From an uncultured Mucispirillum sp. (lineage in GTDB: Bacteria > Chrysiogenota > Deferribacteres > Deferribacterales > Mucispirillaceae), in NCBI GenBank assembly GCA_937890655.1, contig CALADT010000226.1, positions 1 through 5,584 on the forward strand: a stretch of DNA of 5,584 nt, given 5' to 3'. Numbering within the stretch: position 1 is the first letter of the stretch; each line of letters opens with the position of its first letter. The notes below the pieces were generated by a model. That model saw only the letters and a program-made list of their open reading frames with translations, ran no database searches and was not told where the DNA came from. This document shows positions 1 to 5,584 of this stretch, one piece after another. Position numbers and translations under genes: made by a program.

Positions 1-2
1 AT

Positions 3-506
3 ACAGAACAAATAAGGGTGCTTTCAACTGATGTAAATTTATTTATAAAAGAAAATATAAAACATATGGGAAATGAAATTGTTATAACATTACCTGTGGA
101 AAAAGATGTAACTATGGAATTTAGAGCTATTAAAACAAAAAGTTTTATAGCAAACCATGGTGTAGGGGAACAAAATGGTAAATTAATAAATATAAATAAT
201 AATAACCCAATAGAAGAAGATACAAAAGGTTTTCCTGTTATTATAACCTATGAAAGTAAAGAAAATATAACATTAAAATCTTATATGGCAACAATGATAC
301 ACCCTAATATTTATTATGCAGATTTTAGCACAGAAAGTGATAATTTTGATTTTATAAAAGAAAAACAAGAAGATAATAAAGTGTATTTTAAAGGCAATAC
401 ATACCCACCATTTGAAAGTGAATATTACTTTATAGACGTATCATCTATTACTGAAAATGGTGTAAATACATATGGGTTATTAAAAGTAAATAAATTTATA
501 CCTTAA
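3..506 (+). CDS. C-terminal part of a lipoprotein-like protein, paralog of the next gene (5' end outside window)
   Basis: The reading frame is open from the window edge to the TAA at 504-506. A GTG at 18 could be read as a start, but it has no properly spaced ribosome binding site. The codons before it (TEQIR) continue the frame, so the gene is almost certainly truncated by the window. I do not recognise a named domain. The visible 168 residues align with the C-terminal half of the neighbouring lipoprotein (654-1547). Shared landmarks, this protein first, are VLST/VFSS at the window edge, TLP/LLP, KSF...G...GK.I followed by NN.P..ED/DNKP..ED and PV...Y, and near the end NTYGLLKV/NTFGILKV. In the neighbour this homology starts near residue 127, so roughly 125 residues, including a signal peptide, are probably missing here. 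The part seen is hydrophilic and beta-rich, with no membrane segment, and probably sits on the cell envelope. The function is unknown. Confidence 0.8.
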   Translation, partial: TEQIRVLSTDVNLFIKENIKHMGNEIVITLPVEKDVTMEFRAIKTKSFIANHGVGEQNGKLININNNNPIEEDTKGFPVIITYESKENITLKSYMATMIHPNIYYADFSTESDNFDFIKEKQEDNKVYFKGNTYPPFESEYYFIDVSSITENGVNTYGLLKVNKFIP

Positions 507-520
507 AAAAATAAAATAAT

Positions 521-553
521 AATGCAGTCTGGTATAATATATCAGACTGTATT
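521..553 (+). terminator. Stem-loop after the first lipoprotein-like gene, probable terminator
   Basis: A perfect 7-bp stem, CAGTCTG (525-531) with CAGACTG (543-549), extends outward by four more pairs including one G-U. It lies 14 nt after the stop codon at 506. The T-tract after it is poor (a short TTTTT only at 563-567), so termination on the + strand may be weak. On the opposite strand the stem is followed by a T-rich run. Its loop shares GGTATAATAT with the terminator at 1571-1599. Confidence 0.6.
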
Positions 554-596
554 AAAAATACCTTTTTCTCTCATATTTTCTCAATAAAAATTTATA

Positions 597-625
597 TTGC
601 TTTTTAAAATAAAAAATATTATACT
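597..625 (+). promoter_or_regulatory. Sigma70-like promoter for the Gly-rich lipoprotein gene
   Basis: TTGCTT (597-602) is separated by exactly 17 nt from TATACT (620-625), which matches five of six bases of the -10 consensus. The -35 matches only the TTG. Transcription would begin near 632, giving a leader of about 22 nt that carries the GGGGG run (644-648) before the ATG at 654. The position fits the lipoprotein start well and argues against the in-frame TTG at 597 being a start codon. Confidence 0.5.
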
Positions 626-653
626 TTTATTAATATGGGGTATGGGGGAAACC

Positions 654-1547
654 ATGAAAAAAATATTACTTATTTTATTTTCTGTAACATTTATGTTTAT
701 GATTGCCGGTTGTGGAGATACTACTAGCTCTAGTAGTCAAAACTCTAGCAATTCAGGTAACACTGGTGGCGGTGGAGATACAGGCGGCGGTGATTCCGGC
801 AGTGGCGACTCAGGTGGTGGTGATTCCGGTGGCGGAGAAGTAGAAGACCCTTTTAAAACTCAAATTAATAATCTTATTGGGGAATATAAAGTTACAGCTA
901 TTGTTGTAGATGAAAATGTAGAACAAAATCAAAAACCAGAAGCCTATGTGAGAATTAATTCTCAAGATTATAATACATTATTAATAGAATATAAATTGTC
1001 TATTGATGGTAGTTTATTTGTTCATCATAAAGTTTTTTCATCAAATCCAAAAGAGTTTATGAAAACATATATTACATCAACAGGAGATAAAACATATGAT
1101 TTTCTTTTACCAACAGGGGCTACAAATGTAACTTATACAGCAAAAATAGAGAAACAAAAATCATTTAATATAAATGAAGGCATTAACCCACAAGGCAAAG
1201 TAATTAAAGTTATAATTAATGATAATAAACCTGTAACAGAAGATAAGCCAAAAGAAATACCTGTTTCTTTAAACTATGATAACGTTCAGTCTGCTAAACT
1301 TAAAATTTATGGCACTAAAGTGATAGGTAATTCTTTAGATATTTTTAATACTGATTTAGAAGGTGATGATATAACAACTGCATTTAATGAAGGAAGTGAA
1401 GTCATTGTAGTAAATACTGCAACATTTAGTGTTACAGTTAATGGTTCATTAAATAATTTTCCAGATAAAGCATACTTATTTGATGTAATTACAGGGGATA
1501 GTGCTAATACTTTTGGCATATTAAAAGTAGATATAAAAAATAAGTAA
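654..1547 (+). CDS. Lipoprotein with a Gly/Ser/Asp repeat linker, paralog of the upstream gene
   Basis: This 297-residue protein has a typical lipoprotein signal peptide: MKK, a hydrophobic core (residues 4-17) and the lipobox I-A-G-C with the lipidated cysteine at 20. I chose the ATG at 654 because this signal peptide starts there and a G-rich ribosome binding site (644-648) precedes it. A longer TTG start at 597 would put 19 residues in front of the signal and overlaps the promoter. Residues 21-37 are Ser/Asn/Thr-rich. Residues 39-63 are five degenerate copies of GGGDS, forming a flexible tether. Residues 67-297 form one or two hydrophilic, probably beta-rich domains with no family I recognise. 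Residues from about 127 to the end align with the upstream truncated gene, so the two arose by tandem duplication. It is presumably anchored in the outer membrane or displayed at the surface. The Gly linker is much richer in G and C than its surroundings. The ligand or role cannot be told from sequence. Confidence 0.88.
   Translation: MKKILLILFSVTFMFMIAGCGDTTSSSSQNSSNSGNTGGGGDTGGGDSGSGDSGGGDSGGGEVEDPFKTQINNLIGEYKVTAIVVDENVEQNQKPEAYVRINSQDYNTLLIEYKLSIDGSLFVHHKVFSSNPKEFMKTYITSTGDKTYDFLLPTGATNVTYTAKIEKQKSFNINEGINPQGKVIKVIINDNKPVTEDKPKEIPVSLNYDNVQSAKLKIYGTKVIGNSLDIFNTDLEGDDITTAFNEGSEVIVVNTATFSVTVNGSLNNFPDKAYLFDVITGDSANTFGILKVDIKNK
768..842 (+). repeat. 15-bp coding tandem repeat (five degenerate GGGDS pentapeptide units)
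   Basis: Five consecutive 15-bp units encode GGGDT, GGGDS, GSGDS, GGGDS and GGGEV (lipoprotein residues 39-63). The unit length is a multiple of three, so gain or loss of units by slippage would change tether length without breaking the frame. The tract stands out as G/C-rich in an AT-rich window. Confidence 0.85.
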
Positions 1548-1570
1548 TCTATCAATTAAATATATAATAT

Positions 1571-1599
1571 AGGCAGGGTATAATATCCTGCCTTTTTTT
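1571..1599 (+). terminator. Rho-independent terminator after the Gly-rich lipoprotein gene
   Basis: AGGCAGG (1571-1577) pairs perfectly with CCTGCCT (1587-1593), with a 9-nt loop, and a run of seven T follows (1593-1599). It lies 23 nt after the lipoprotein stop codon and isolates that gene from guaA. Confidence 0.92.
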
Positions 1600-1716
1600 G
1601 TGTTTTTTTATAAAATGTAGAAAAATAAAGATATTATAAAAATTCTTAATGCAAAAATTAATTTTTTTTGGTAATATTACAAAATAATAATTCTCTATTT
1701 TGGAGTAGAGTAACAT

Positions 1717-3255
1717 ATGAATATTGAAAAAGTACTAATTTTAGATTTTGGTGGTCAGTATAGTAAGCTGATTGCTAGAAGAACGAGGGAGTGTGGTGTT
1801 TTTAGTGAAATATTAAGCTACACTTCTACACCAGAACGTATTAGAGAAAAGGGTTTTAAAGCCATTATATTATCCGGTGGACCTGCAAGTGTGTATGAAG
1901 AAAATGCACCAAAATGCCACCCTGATATATTTAATATGGGGCTTCCTGTTCTTGGGATATGTTATGGTGCCCAGCTTATGGCAAATACATTAGGTGGTTT
2001 TGTAGAGCAAAGTGGTTCTCCAGAATATGGTTCCACTATGGTAGAAGTGGATAAAACTTCCACCATTTTTAAATCAAGCAATATTGAGAATAATACTGCC
2101 ACATGGATGAGCCATACTGACTATATTAAAGATGTGCCAAATGGCTTTAAAATAACAGCTAAAACAGAAAATTGCCCTGTTGCTGCTATGGAAAATAATG
2201 AAAAAAAACTTTATGCTGTGCAATTTCACCCTGAAGTAACAAACTCTATACGTGGTATGGATATGATTAAATCATTCCTTTTTGATGTTTGTGGCTTTAA
2301 AGGGGATTGGCAAATGTCATCTTTTATTGATGATGCTGTGAAAAAAATAAAAGAAAAAGCAGGCGACGGTAGAGCCTTATGTGCTTTAAGTGGTGGAGTT
2401 GATTCTTCTGTGGCTGCCCTTTTAGTACAAAAAGCCATAGGGGATAAGCTAGTATGTGTTTTTGTAGACCATGGGCTTTTAAGAAAAAATGAGGGCGATG
2501 AAGTAGAAGCGATTTTTTCAAAATTTGGCCTTAATTTAATAAGAGTAAACGCAGGGGAAAGGTTTCTTGCAAAACTTAAAGATGTGGAAGACCCAGAGCA
2601 AAAAAGAAAAATTATAGGTAATGAATTTATTGCAGTATTTGAAGAAGAAGCAAAAAAATTAGGGGATATTGATTATCTTGTTCAAGGGACAATCTACCCT
2701 GATGTTATAGAAAGTGGTGCAGGTAGCTCTGCTATGATTAAAAGCCACCATAACGTAGGCGGGTTGCCGGAACATATGGATTTTAAAGGGTTAATAGAGC
2801 CTTTAAGAGAGCTTTTTAAAGACGAAGTGAGAAAAGTTGGACTAGATTTAGGGCTTCCTGAAAATTTAGTTATGCGTCAGCCATTTCCAGGCCCTGGGTT
2901 AGGTGTTAGGATAATTGGTAAAATAACAGCAGAAAAAGTTGCTATATTACAAGATGCTGATGCAGTTTTTAGAGAAGAAATAGCAGCTGCAGGGCTTGAT
3001 AGAGAAATAAGCCAATATTTTGCAGCCTTAACAGATATGCGTTCTGTGGGTGTAATGGGAGATTCTAGAACATACCATTATACTGTTGGGTTGCGTGCTG
3101 TTATTACTTCTGATTTTATGACAGCAGAATGGGCAAGAATACCCCATGAAGTGCTTGCAAAAACTTCTAATAGAATTGTAAACGAAGTGCGTGGTATTAA
3201 TAGAGTAGTCTATGATATAACTACTAAACCACCTGCAACTGTTGAATGGTTATAA
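1717..3255 (+). CDS. guaA: GMP synthase (glutamine-hydrolysing)
   Basis: GuaA converts XMP to GMP, using ATP and the ammonia released from glutamine. It is the last step of guanine nucleotide synthesis and is cytosolic. The 512-residue length is normal for a complete single-chain enzyme. Residues 1 to about 190 are the class I glutamine amidotransferase domain: DFGGQYS at 10-16, SGGP at 53-56, the nucleophile Cys82 in GICYGAQ, and the remaining triad residues in HPE (His171, Glu173). The ATP pyrophosphatase domain follows, with the P-loop SGGVDSS at 225-231 and FVDHGLLR at 249-256. The C-terminal dimerisation and XMP-binding domain includes RQPFPGPGLGVRI (397-409) and ends in KPPATVEWL. The ATG at 1717 follows TGGAG at 1701-1705 with rather long spacing. 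No guaB adjoins it, and no purine riboswitch is visible in the 169-nt AT-rich gap upstream. I found no convincing promoter there either. All key residues are present. Confidence 0.99.
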   Translation: MNIEKVLILDFGGQYSKLIARRTRECGVFSEILSYTSTPERIREKGFKAIILSGGPASVYEENAPKCHPDIFNMGLPVLGICYGAQLMANTLGGFVEQSGSPEYGSTMVEVDKTSTIFKSSNIENNTATWMSHTDYIKDVPNGFKITAKTENCPVAAMENNEKKLYAVQFHPEVTNSIRGMDMIKSFLFDVCGFKGDWQMSSFIDDAVKKIKEKAGDGRALCALSGGVDSSVAALLVQKAIGDKLVCVFVDHGLLRKNEGDEVEAIFSKFGLNLIRVNAGERFLAKLKDVEDPEQKRKIIGNEFIAVFEEEAKKLGDIDYLVQGTIYPDVIESGAGSSAMIKSHHNVGGLPEHMDFKGLIEPLRELFKDEVRKVGLDLGLPENLVMRQPFPGPGLGVRIIGKITAEKVAILQDADAVFREEIAAAGLDREISQYFAALTDMRSVGVMGDSRTYHYTVGLRAVITSDFMTAEWARIPHEVLAKTSNRIVNEVRGINRVVYDITTKPPATVEWL

Positions 3256-3267
3256 TAATATCATATA

Positions 3268-3299
3268 TAGACTGTGGATTATTTCACAGTCTATTTTTT
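3268..3299 (+). terminator. Rho-independent terminator after guaA
   Basis: TAGACTGTG (3268-3276) pairs perfectly over 9 bp with CACAGTCTA (3285-3293) around an 8-nt loop. Six T follow (3294-3299). It begins 12 nt after the guaA stop and ends only 18 nt before the mrr start codon, so it fills nearly the whole gap. Confidence 0.92.
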
Positions 3300-3317
3300 A
3301 TAATTTAAGGAGTTTAT

Positions 3318-4253
3318 ATGGCTGTCCCTAAATATGATGAAATGTATAAACCTATACTTTTTGCTTTAAAAGATAAAAAAGTTCATAGTGTAAAAGATAT
3401 TAAAGAATCAGTAAAATATTATTTTAATTTAACAAATAAAGATATGGAAGAATTAATTCCAAATAAAACACAAACATATTTTGATAATAGAGTAGGCTGG
3501 GCAAGAACATTTTTAAAAAAAGCAGGCCTTATAGAAAGCCCTGCAAGAGCATTTTTCAAAATAACAGAGCGTGGTATAAAAGTTATAGAAGAAAACCCAA
3601 AAATTATAGATGATAATTATTTATTACAATTTGAAGAATTTAAACCCTTTTATTATGGTGAAAAAAATTATAAAAATCATATAGATAATAACAGCAGTAA
3701 ACTAAAAGATGAAAATATTAAAACACAAGATGATACTCCAGATGATATGTTAAGCGAAGCATATAGCCAAATATATAAAAAATTATCAGATGAATTACTT
3801 GAAGAAATATTAAAATTAAAACCTATTGCTTTTGAACGTTTTGTTTTAGATTTACTTTATAAAATGGGTTATGGAGCCTTTAAAGATTCATCTATTGTAA
3901 CAAACCCAACAAGAGATAATGGAATAGATGGCATTATTATGGAAGATAAGTTAGGGTTTAATCTTATATATACTCAAGTAAAAAGATATGATATTGGCAA
4001 TAATATAGGTAGGCCAGATATTCAAAAATTTGTAGGTGCTATTGCAGGCGAAGGTGGAAAGGGGCTTTTTGTTACAACATCAAAATTTACTTATGAAGCC
4101 ATAGAGTATGCTAAAAAACACCATATTATACTAATAGACGGAGAAAAATTAGTAGATTATATGATTGAATATAATTTTGGTGTATCTACAAAACAGGTAT
4201 ATGAAATAAAATCTATTGATACAGACTTATTTAACGAGTATGACTATGAGTAA
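3318..4253 (+). CDS. mrr: Mrr-family restriction endonuclease (type IV-like)
   Basis: A protein of 311 residues with the two-domain layout of Mrr. The N-terminal winged-helix DNA-recognition domain (Mrr_N, about 1-95) contains the family-like segment NRVGWARTFLKKAGLI (57-72). A hydrophilic low-complexity linker follows (about 113-145). The C-terminal PD-(D/E)XK nuclease domain (Mrr_cat, about 160-285) has its candidate active site visible: Glu173 in AFERFV, Asp204 in NGIDG, and Gln220/Lys222 in TQVKRY. Enzymes of this family usually cut foreign DNA carrying methylated bases and need no partner methyltransferase; none is present here. The ATG at 3318 has a strong AAGGAG at 3307-3312. The only obvious transcription signal upstream is the guaA terminator, so it may depend on readthrough or a weak promoter inside the short gap. 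Its end overlaps the lpxI start, implying cotranscription and coupled translation. The methyl mark it recognises cannot be inferred. Confidence 0.9.
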   Translation: MAVPKYDEMYKPILFALKDKKVHSVKDIKESVKYYFNLTNKDMEELIPNKTQTYFDNRVGWARTFLKKAGLIESPARAFFKITERGIKVIEENPKIIDDNYLLQFEEFKPFYYGEKNYKNHIDNNSSKLKDENIKTQDDTPDDMLSEAYSQIYKKLSDELLEEILKLKPIAFERFVLDLLYKMGYGAFKDSSIVTNPTRDNGIDGIIMEDKLGFNLIYTQVKRYDIGNNIGRPDIQKFVGAIAGEGGKGLFVTTSKFTYEAIEYAKKHHIILIDGEKLVDYMIEYNFGVSTKQVYEIKSIDTDLFNEYDYE

Positions 4254-5076
4254 ACGACGTGTTGCTATTATTGCAGGTTATGGTAGCCTTCCTTTAATTG
4301 GTGCAAAACATATAAAAGAAAAAGGGGACGAACTTTTAATAATAGCTTTAAAAGAAAGTTGCACATTAAATGAAGAATTAAAAGCATTATCAGATTATTA
4401 TTATGAAATAAGTGTAGGCCTTGCAGGTAAAATATTAAAAACTATGAAAAAACATAATATTACCCATGCACTACTTTCTGGTAAAGTGGAAATAAAGCTA
4501 TTACACAGCCTTCGTTTTGATTTAAAAGCACTTTTAATACTTGCAAAAATCTCCATGAAAAGCACAGATTCTATTAACCTTGCAATTATAAACGAGCTTA
4601 AAAAAATTAATGTGGATATAATTTCTCAAAAGGAAGTATATTCTTCTATTATACCAAAAAGTATGCTTTTTTCTAAACGTGACTATGAAGAGGAACATAT
4701 TTTATCTGATATAAAAGAGGGGTTTTTGTTTGCAAAACATATAGGTGGGCTTGATTTAGGGCAATCAATAGTAATAAGTAATGGTAAAATAATGGCTTTA
4801 GAAAGTGCAGAAGGCACAGATAAAACTTTTGCAAGGGGTTCAAAACTAGGCAACGGCTATGCAATATGTATAAAAACAGGTAAATCATATCAAGATGAAC
4901 GGTTTGACCTGCCAACAGTAGGTATTGATACATTAAAAAATATTGTGGAAAATAATGGCACAGGGCTTATTATGGAAAGTGGCGAAACTATTGTTGTAAA
5001 TATAGATGAATGTATAGAATACGCCAATAAGCACAATATTATATTTGCAGCTATTTCTCAAGATGAACTAAAATAA
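4246..5076 (+). CDS. lpxI: UDP-2,3-diacylglucosamine pyrophosphatase LpxI
   Basis: LpxI hydrolyses UDP-2,3-diacylglucosamine to lipid X and UMP, the fourth step of lipid A synthesis. It replaces the unrelated LpxH in several lineages. The 276-residue length fits the family (formerly DUF1009). The N-terminal domain starts with the glycine-rich IIAGYGSLPLI (8-18) and includes LLSGKVE (76-82). The C-terminal domain carries the hallmark segments GLDLGQSIVI (168-177), ESAEGTDKTFARG (186-198) and DLPTVGIDTL (221-230). The aspartate of DLPT probably matches the catalytic Asp known from Caulobacter LpxI; this is from memory and not aligned. I chose the ATG at 4246 because GAG (4236-4238) is well spaced for it and it begins the conserved core. 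ATG 4240 and TTG 4216 are upstream alternatives. It overlaps the mrr stop by 8 nt (ATGAGTAA). It is not in the usual lpxD-fabZ-lpxA cluster within this window. Confidence 0.9.
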   Translation: MSKRRVAIIAGYGSLPLIGAKHIKEKGDELLIIALKESCTLNEELKALSDYYYEISVGLAGKILKTMKKHNITHALLSGKVEIKLLHSLRFDLKALLILAKISMKSTDSINLAIINELKKINVDIISQKEVYSSIIPKSMLFSKRDYEEEHILSDIKEGFLFAKHIGGLDLGQSIVISNGKIMALESAEGTDKTFARGSKLGNGYAICIKTGKSYQDERFDLPTVGIDTLKNIVENNGTGLIMESGETIVVNIDECIEYANKHNIIFAAISQDELK

Positions 5077-5081
5077 TAAAC

Positions 5082-5528
5082 CTATTCTACCTGCATATAC
5101 CACTTATCATTTTCTTTACGCAATGGCATAACTGCTTGTTTTTCCCCTATTAAAATAGTTGCTGTATATGTATTGTCATCTATTTTATCTAATGATTTTA
5201 GCTCCATTTCATTATCGCCTAATATTACTTTAAAAGTGCCATATAGATATTCTTCTGCTGTAATATTATCAGGAGTAACATTATCTTTTTCTAAAACATA
5301 GCCCATCATTTCAAACAAATCTCTATTTTCAATATTTTCTAACATATTTTTAGAAATAGCATATTTATCACTAGGCATAGTCCTATCCCAAAAAACTTCT
5401 ATATTTTTTGTATTATATGCTTCTATTATTTCATTGACTGCTTTTTCAGGGGTATCTGTTTTAGAACAGCCTGATATTATTAATGAAAATAGTATAAGTT
5501 GTAAAAAAAATAAAAGATGTTTATTCAT
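5082..5528 (-). CDS. Small lipoprotein, possibly NTF2-like (DUF4878-like)
   Basis: This 148-residue protein has a short charged start (MNKH), a hydrophobic core (5-18) and a lipobox I-S-G-C with the lipidated cysteine at 21, so it is an envelope lipoprotein. The mature part begins with DTPEKAVNEIIEAYNTKN (25-42), resembling the first helix of NTF2/SnoaL-like lipoproteins of the DUF4878 type. It ends with beta-strand-like segments and ...NDKWYMQVE, which also fits that fold. The match is by eye only; no catalytic function is implied. The ATG at 5528 has AAGGAGT at 5542-5536 with 7-nt spacing. The gene is convergent with lpxI, 5 bp between stop codons, with no terminator between them. Its start codon lies in the loop of a perfect 26-bp inverted repeat, and one arm encodes residues 8-16 of the signal peptide core. 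Confidence 0.85.
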   Translation of the reverse strand: MNKHLLFFLQLILFSLIISGCSKTDTPEKAVNEIIEAYNTKNIEVFWDRTMPSDKYAISKNMLENIENRDLFEMMGYVLEKDNVTPDNITAEEYLYGTFKVILGDNEMELKSLDKIDDNTYTATILIGEKQAVMPLRKENDKWYMQVE

Positions 5529-5566
5529 ATATATTACTCCTTTTTACAACTTATACTATTTTCATT
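5482..5566. repeat. Perfect 26-bp inverted repeat bracketing a start codon
   Basis: The arm at 5482-5507 is the exact reverse complement of 5541-5566, with a 33-nt spacer (5508-5540). Pairing stops at both ends (5481/5567 and 5508/5540 do not pair). The spacer holds the core of the ribosome binding site and the ATG of the - strand lipoprotein. The arms include the motif ATAGTATAAGTTG and its complement. In the - strand transcript, the first arm lies in the tail of the upstream frame and the second inside the signal peptide coding region. No T-tract follows on either strand, so it is not a classical terminator. Confidence 0.93.
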
Positions 5567-5584
5567 CATAAAATCAAGCTGTTC
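5534..5584 (-). CDS. Probable 3' tail of an upstream - strand gene (rest outside window)
   Basis: On the - strand a frame is open from the window edge to a TAA at 5536-5534. It encodes EQLDF followed by MNENSISCKKE. The stop is 5 nt before the lipoprotein ATG, and the lipoprotein's ribosome binding site lies inside the last codons, as is common in tightly packed operons. An alternative is an 11-residue leader peptide starting at the ATG at 5569-5567, but no ribosome binding site precedes it. Only 17 codons can be seen, so chance openness in AT-rich DNA is possible. Confidence 0.4.
   Translation of the reverse strand, partial: EQLDFMNENSISCKKE
5536..5542 (-). promoter_or_regulatory. Ribosome binding site of the - strand lipoprotein, at the edge of the hairpin loop
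   Basis: The - strand reads AAGGAGT here, 7 nt before the ATG at 5528. The first two A residues belong to the paired arm of the 26-bp inverted repeat and GGAGT lies in the loop. Folding of the transcript could therefore change ribosome access. Confidence 0.75.

Noticed and set aside
18..20. GTG at 18 as the true start of the first gene
   Set aside because: The frame stays open to the window edge, ribosome binding site spacing is wrong, and paralogy shows this point corresponds to residue 127 of the neighbour.
597..653. TTG start at 597 for the Gly-rich lipoprotein
   Set aside because: It adds 19 residues before a perfect signal peptide, has no ribosome binding site, and the TTG is part of a -35-like hexamer. 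The ATG at 654 is better in every respect.
1307..1555. Open frame on the - strand inside the lipoprotein gene
   Set aside because: It lies antisense to a well-supported gene, has no ribosome binding site or recognisable domain, and looks like a shadow frame. The - strand frames inside guaA and lpxI were rejected for the same reason.
1600..1716. Purine riboswitch or clear promoter ahead of guaA
   Set aside because: The region is almost all A and T with no conserved riboswitch core or stable stems. TATAAA-like hexamers (1609, 1635) exist but none has a -35 at proper spacing.
3299..3304. TATAAT as the -10 of an mrr promoter
   Set aside because: Transcription would start near 3311, inside or after the ribosome binding site (3307-3312), and no -35 is placed at 16-18 nt. 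It is probably chance overlap with the terminator T-run.
4216..4245. Upstream starts for lpxI (TTG 4216, ATG 4240)
   Set aside because: Both lack a suitably spaced ribosome binding site, and the residues added before MSKRR are not part of the expected glycine-rich N-terminus.
5482..5566. The inverted repeat as ends of an insertion element or as a terminator
   Set aside because: The spacer is only 33 nt with no transposase, no flanking target duplication is seen, and no T-run follows either arm.

Overview
The window is very AT-rich by eye and comes from a diderm (Gram-negative type) bacterium. Evidence for this is an LpxI-type lipid A biosynthesis protein and two complete genes with lipoprotein signal peptides. 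The low GC, the dominance of AGA and A/T-ending codons, and the use of LpxI instead of LpxH suggest a host-associated Deferribacterota (Mucispirillum-like) or a similar low-GC diderm. That assignment is an inference; no rRNA or phylogenetic marker was compared.

Layout from left to right on the + strand. Positions 1-506 are the 3' part of a gene cut by the window edge. Positions 654-1547 encode a lipoprotein with a Gly/Ser/Asp repeat linker. These two proteins are tandem paralogs: their C-terminal halves align along their whole length. Each gene is followed by a stem-loop, and the two loops share the 10-mer GGTATAATAT. Positions 1717-3255 encode guaA (GMP synthase), with its own strong terminator. 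Positions 3318-4253 encode a solitary Mrr-family restriction endonuclease. It overlaps by 8 nt the start of lpxI (4246-5076), the enzyme that cleaves UDP-2,3-diacylglucosamine in lipid A synthesis.

On the - strand, convergent with lpxI and separated from it by only 5 bp, is a small lipoprotein gene (5528-5082). Just upstream of it is the probable 3' tail of another gene, running off the window.

The most unusual structure is a perfect 26-bp inverted repeat (5482-5507 and 5541-5566). It brackets the ribosome binding site and start codon of the - strand lipoprotein. In mRNA it would form a long hairpin presenting the start site in its loop. If the 33-bp spacer flipped, the reading frame would be kept but the Shine-Dalgarno sequence lost. 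Otherwise the window mixes housekeeping genes (guaA, lpxI) with accessory ones (tandem lipoproteins, Mrr). I see no RNA genes, insertion sequences or CRISPR arrays, and no gene-free stretch longer than 300 bases.
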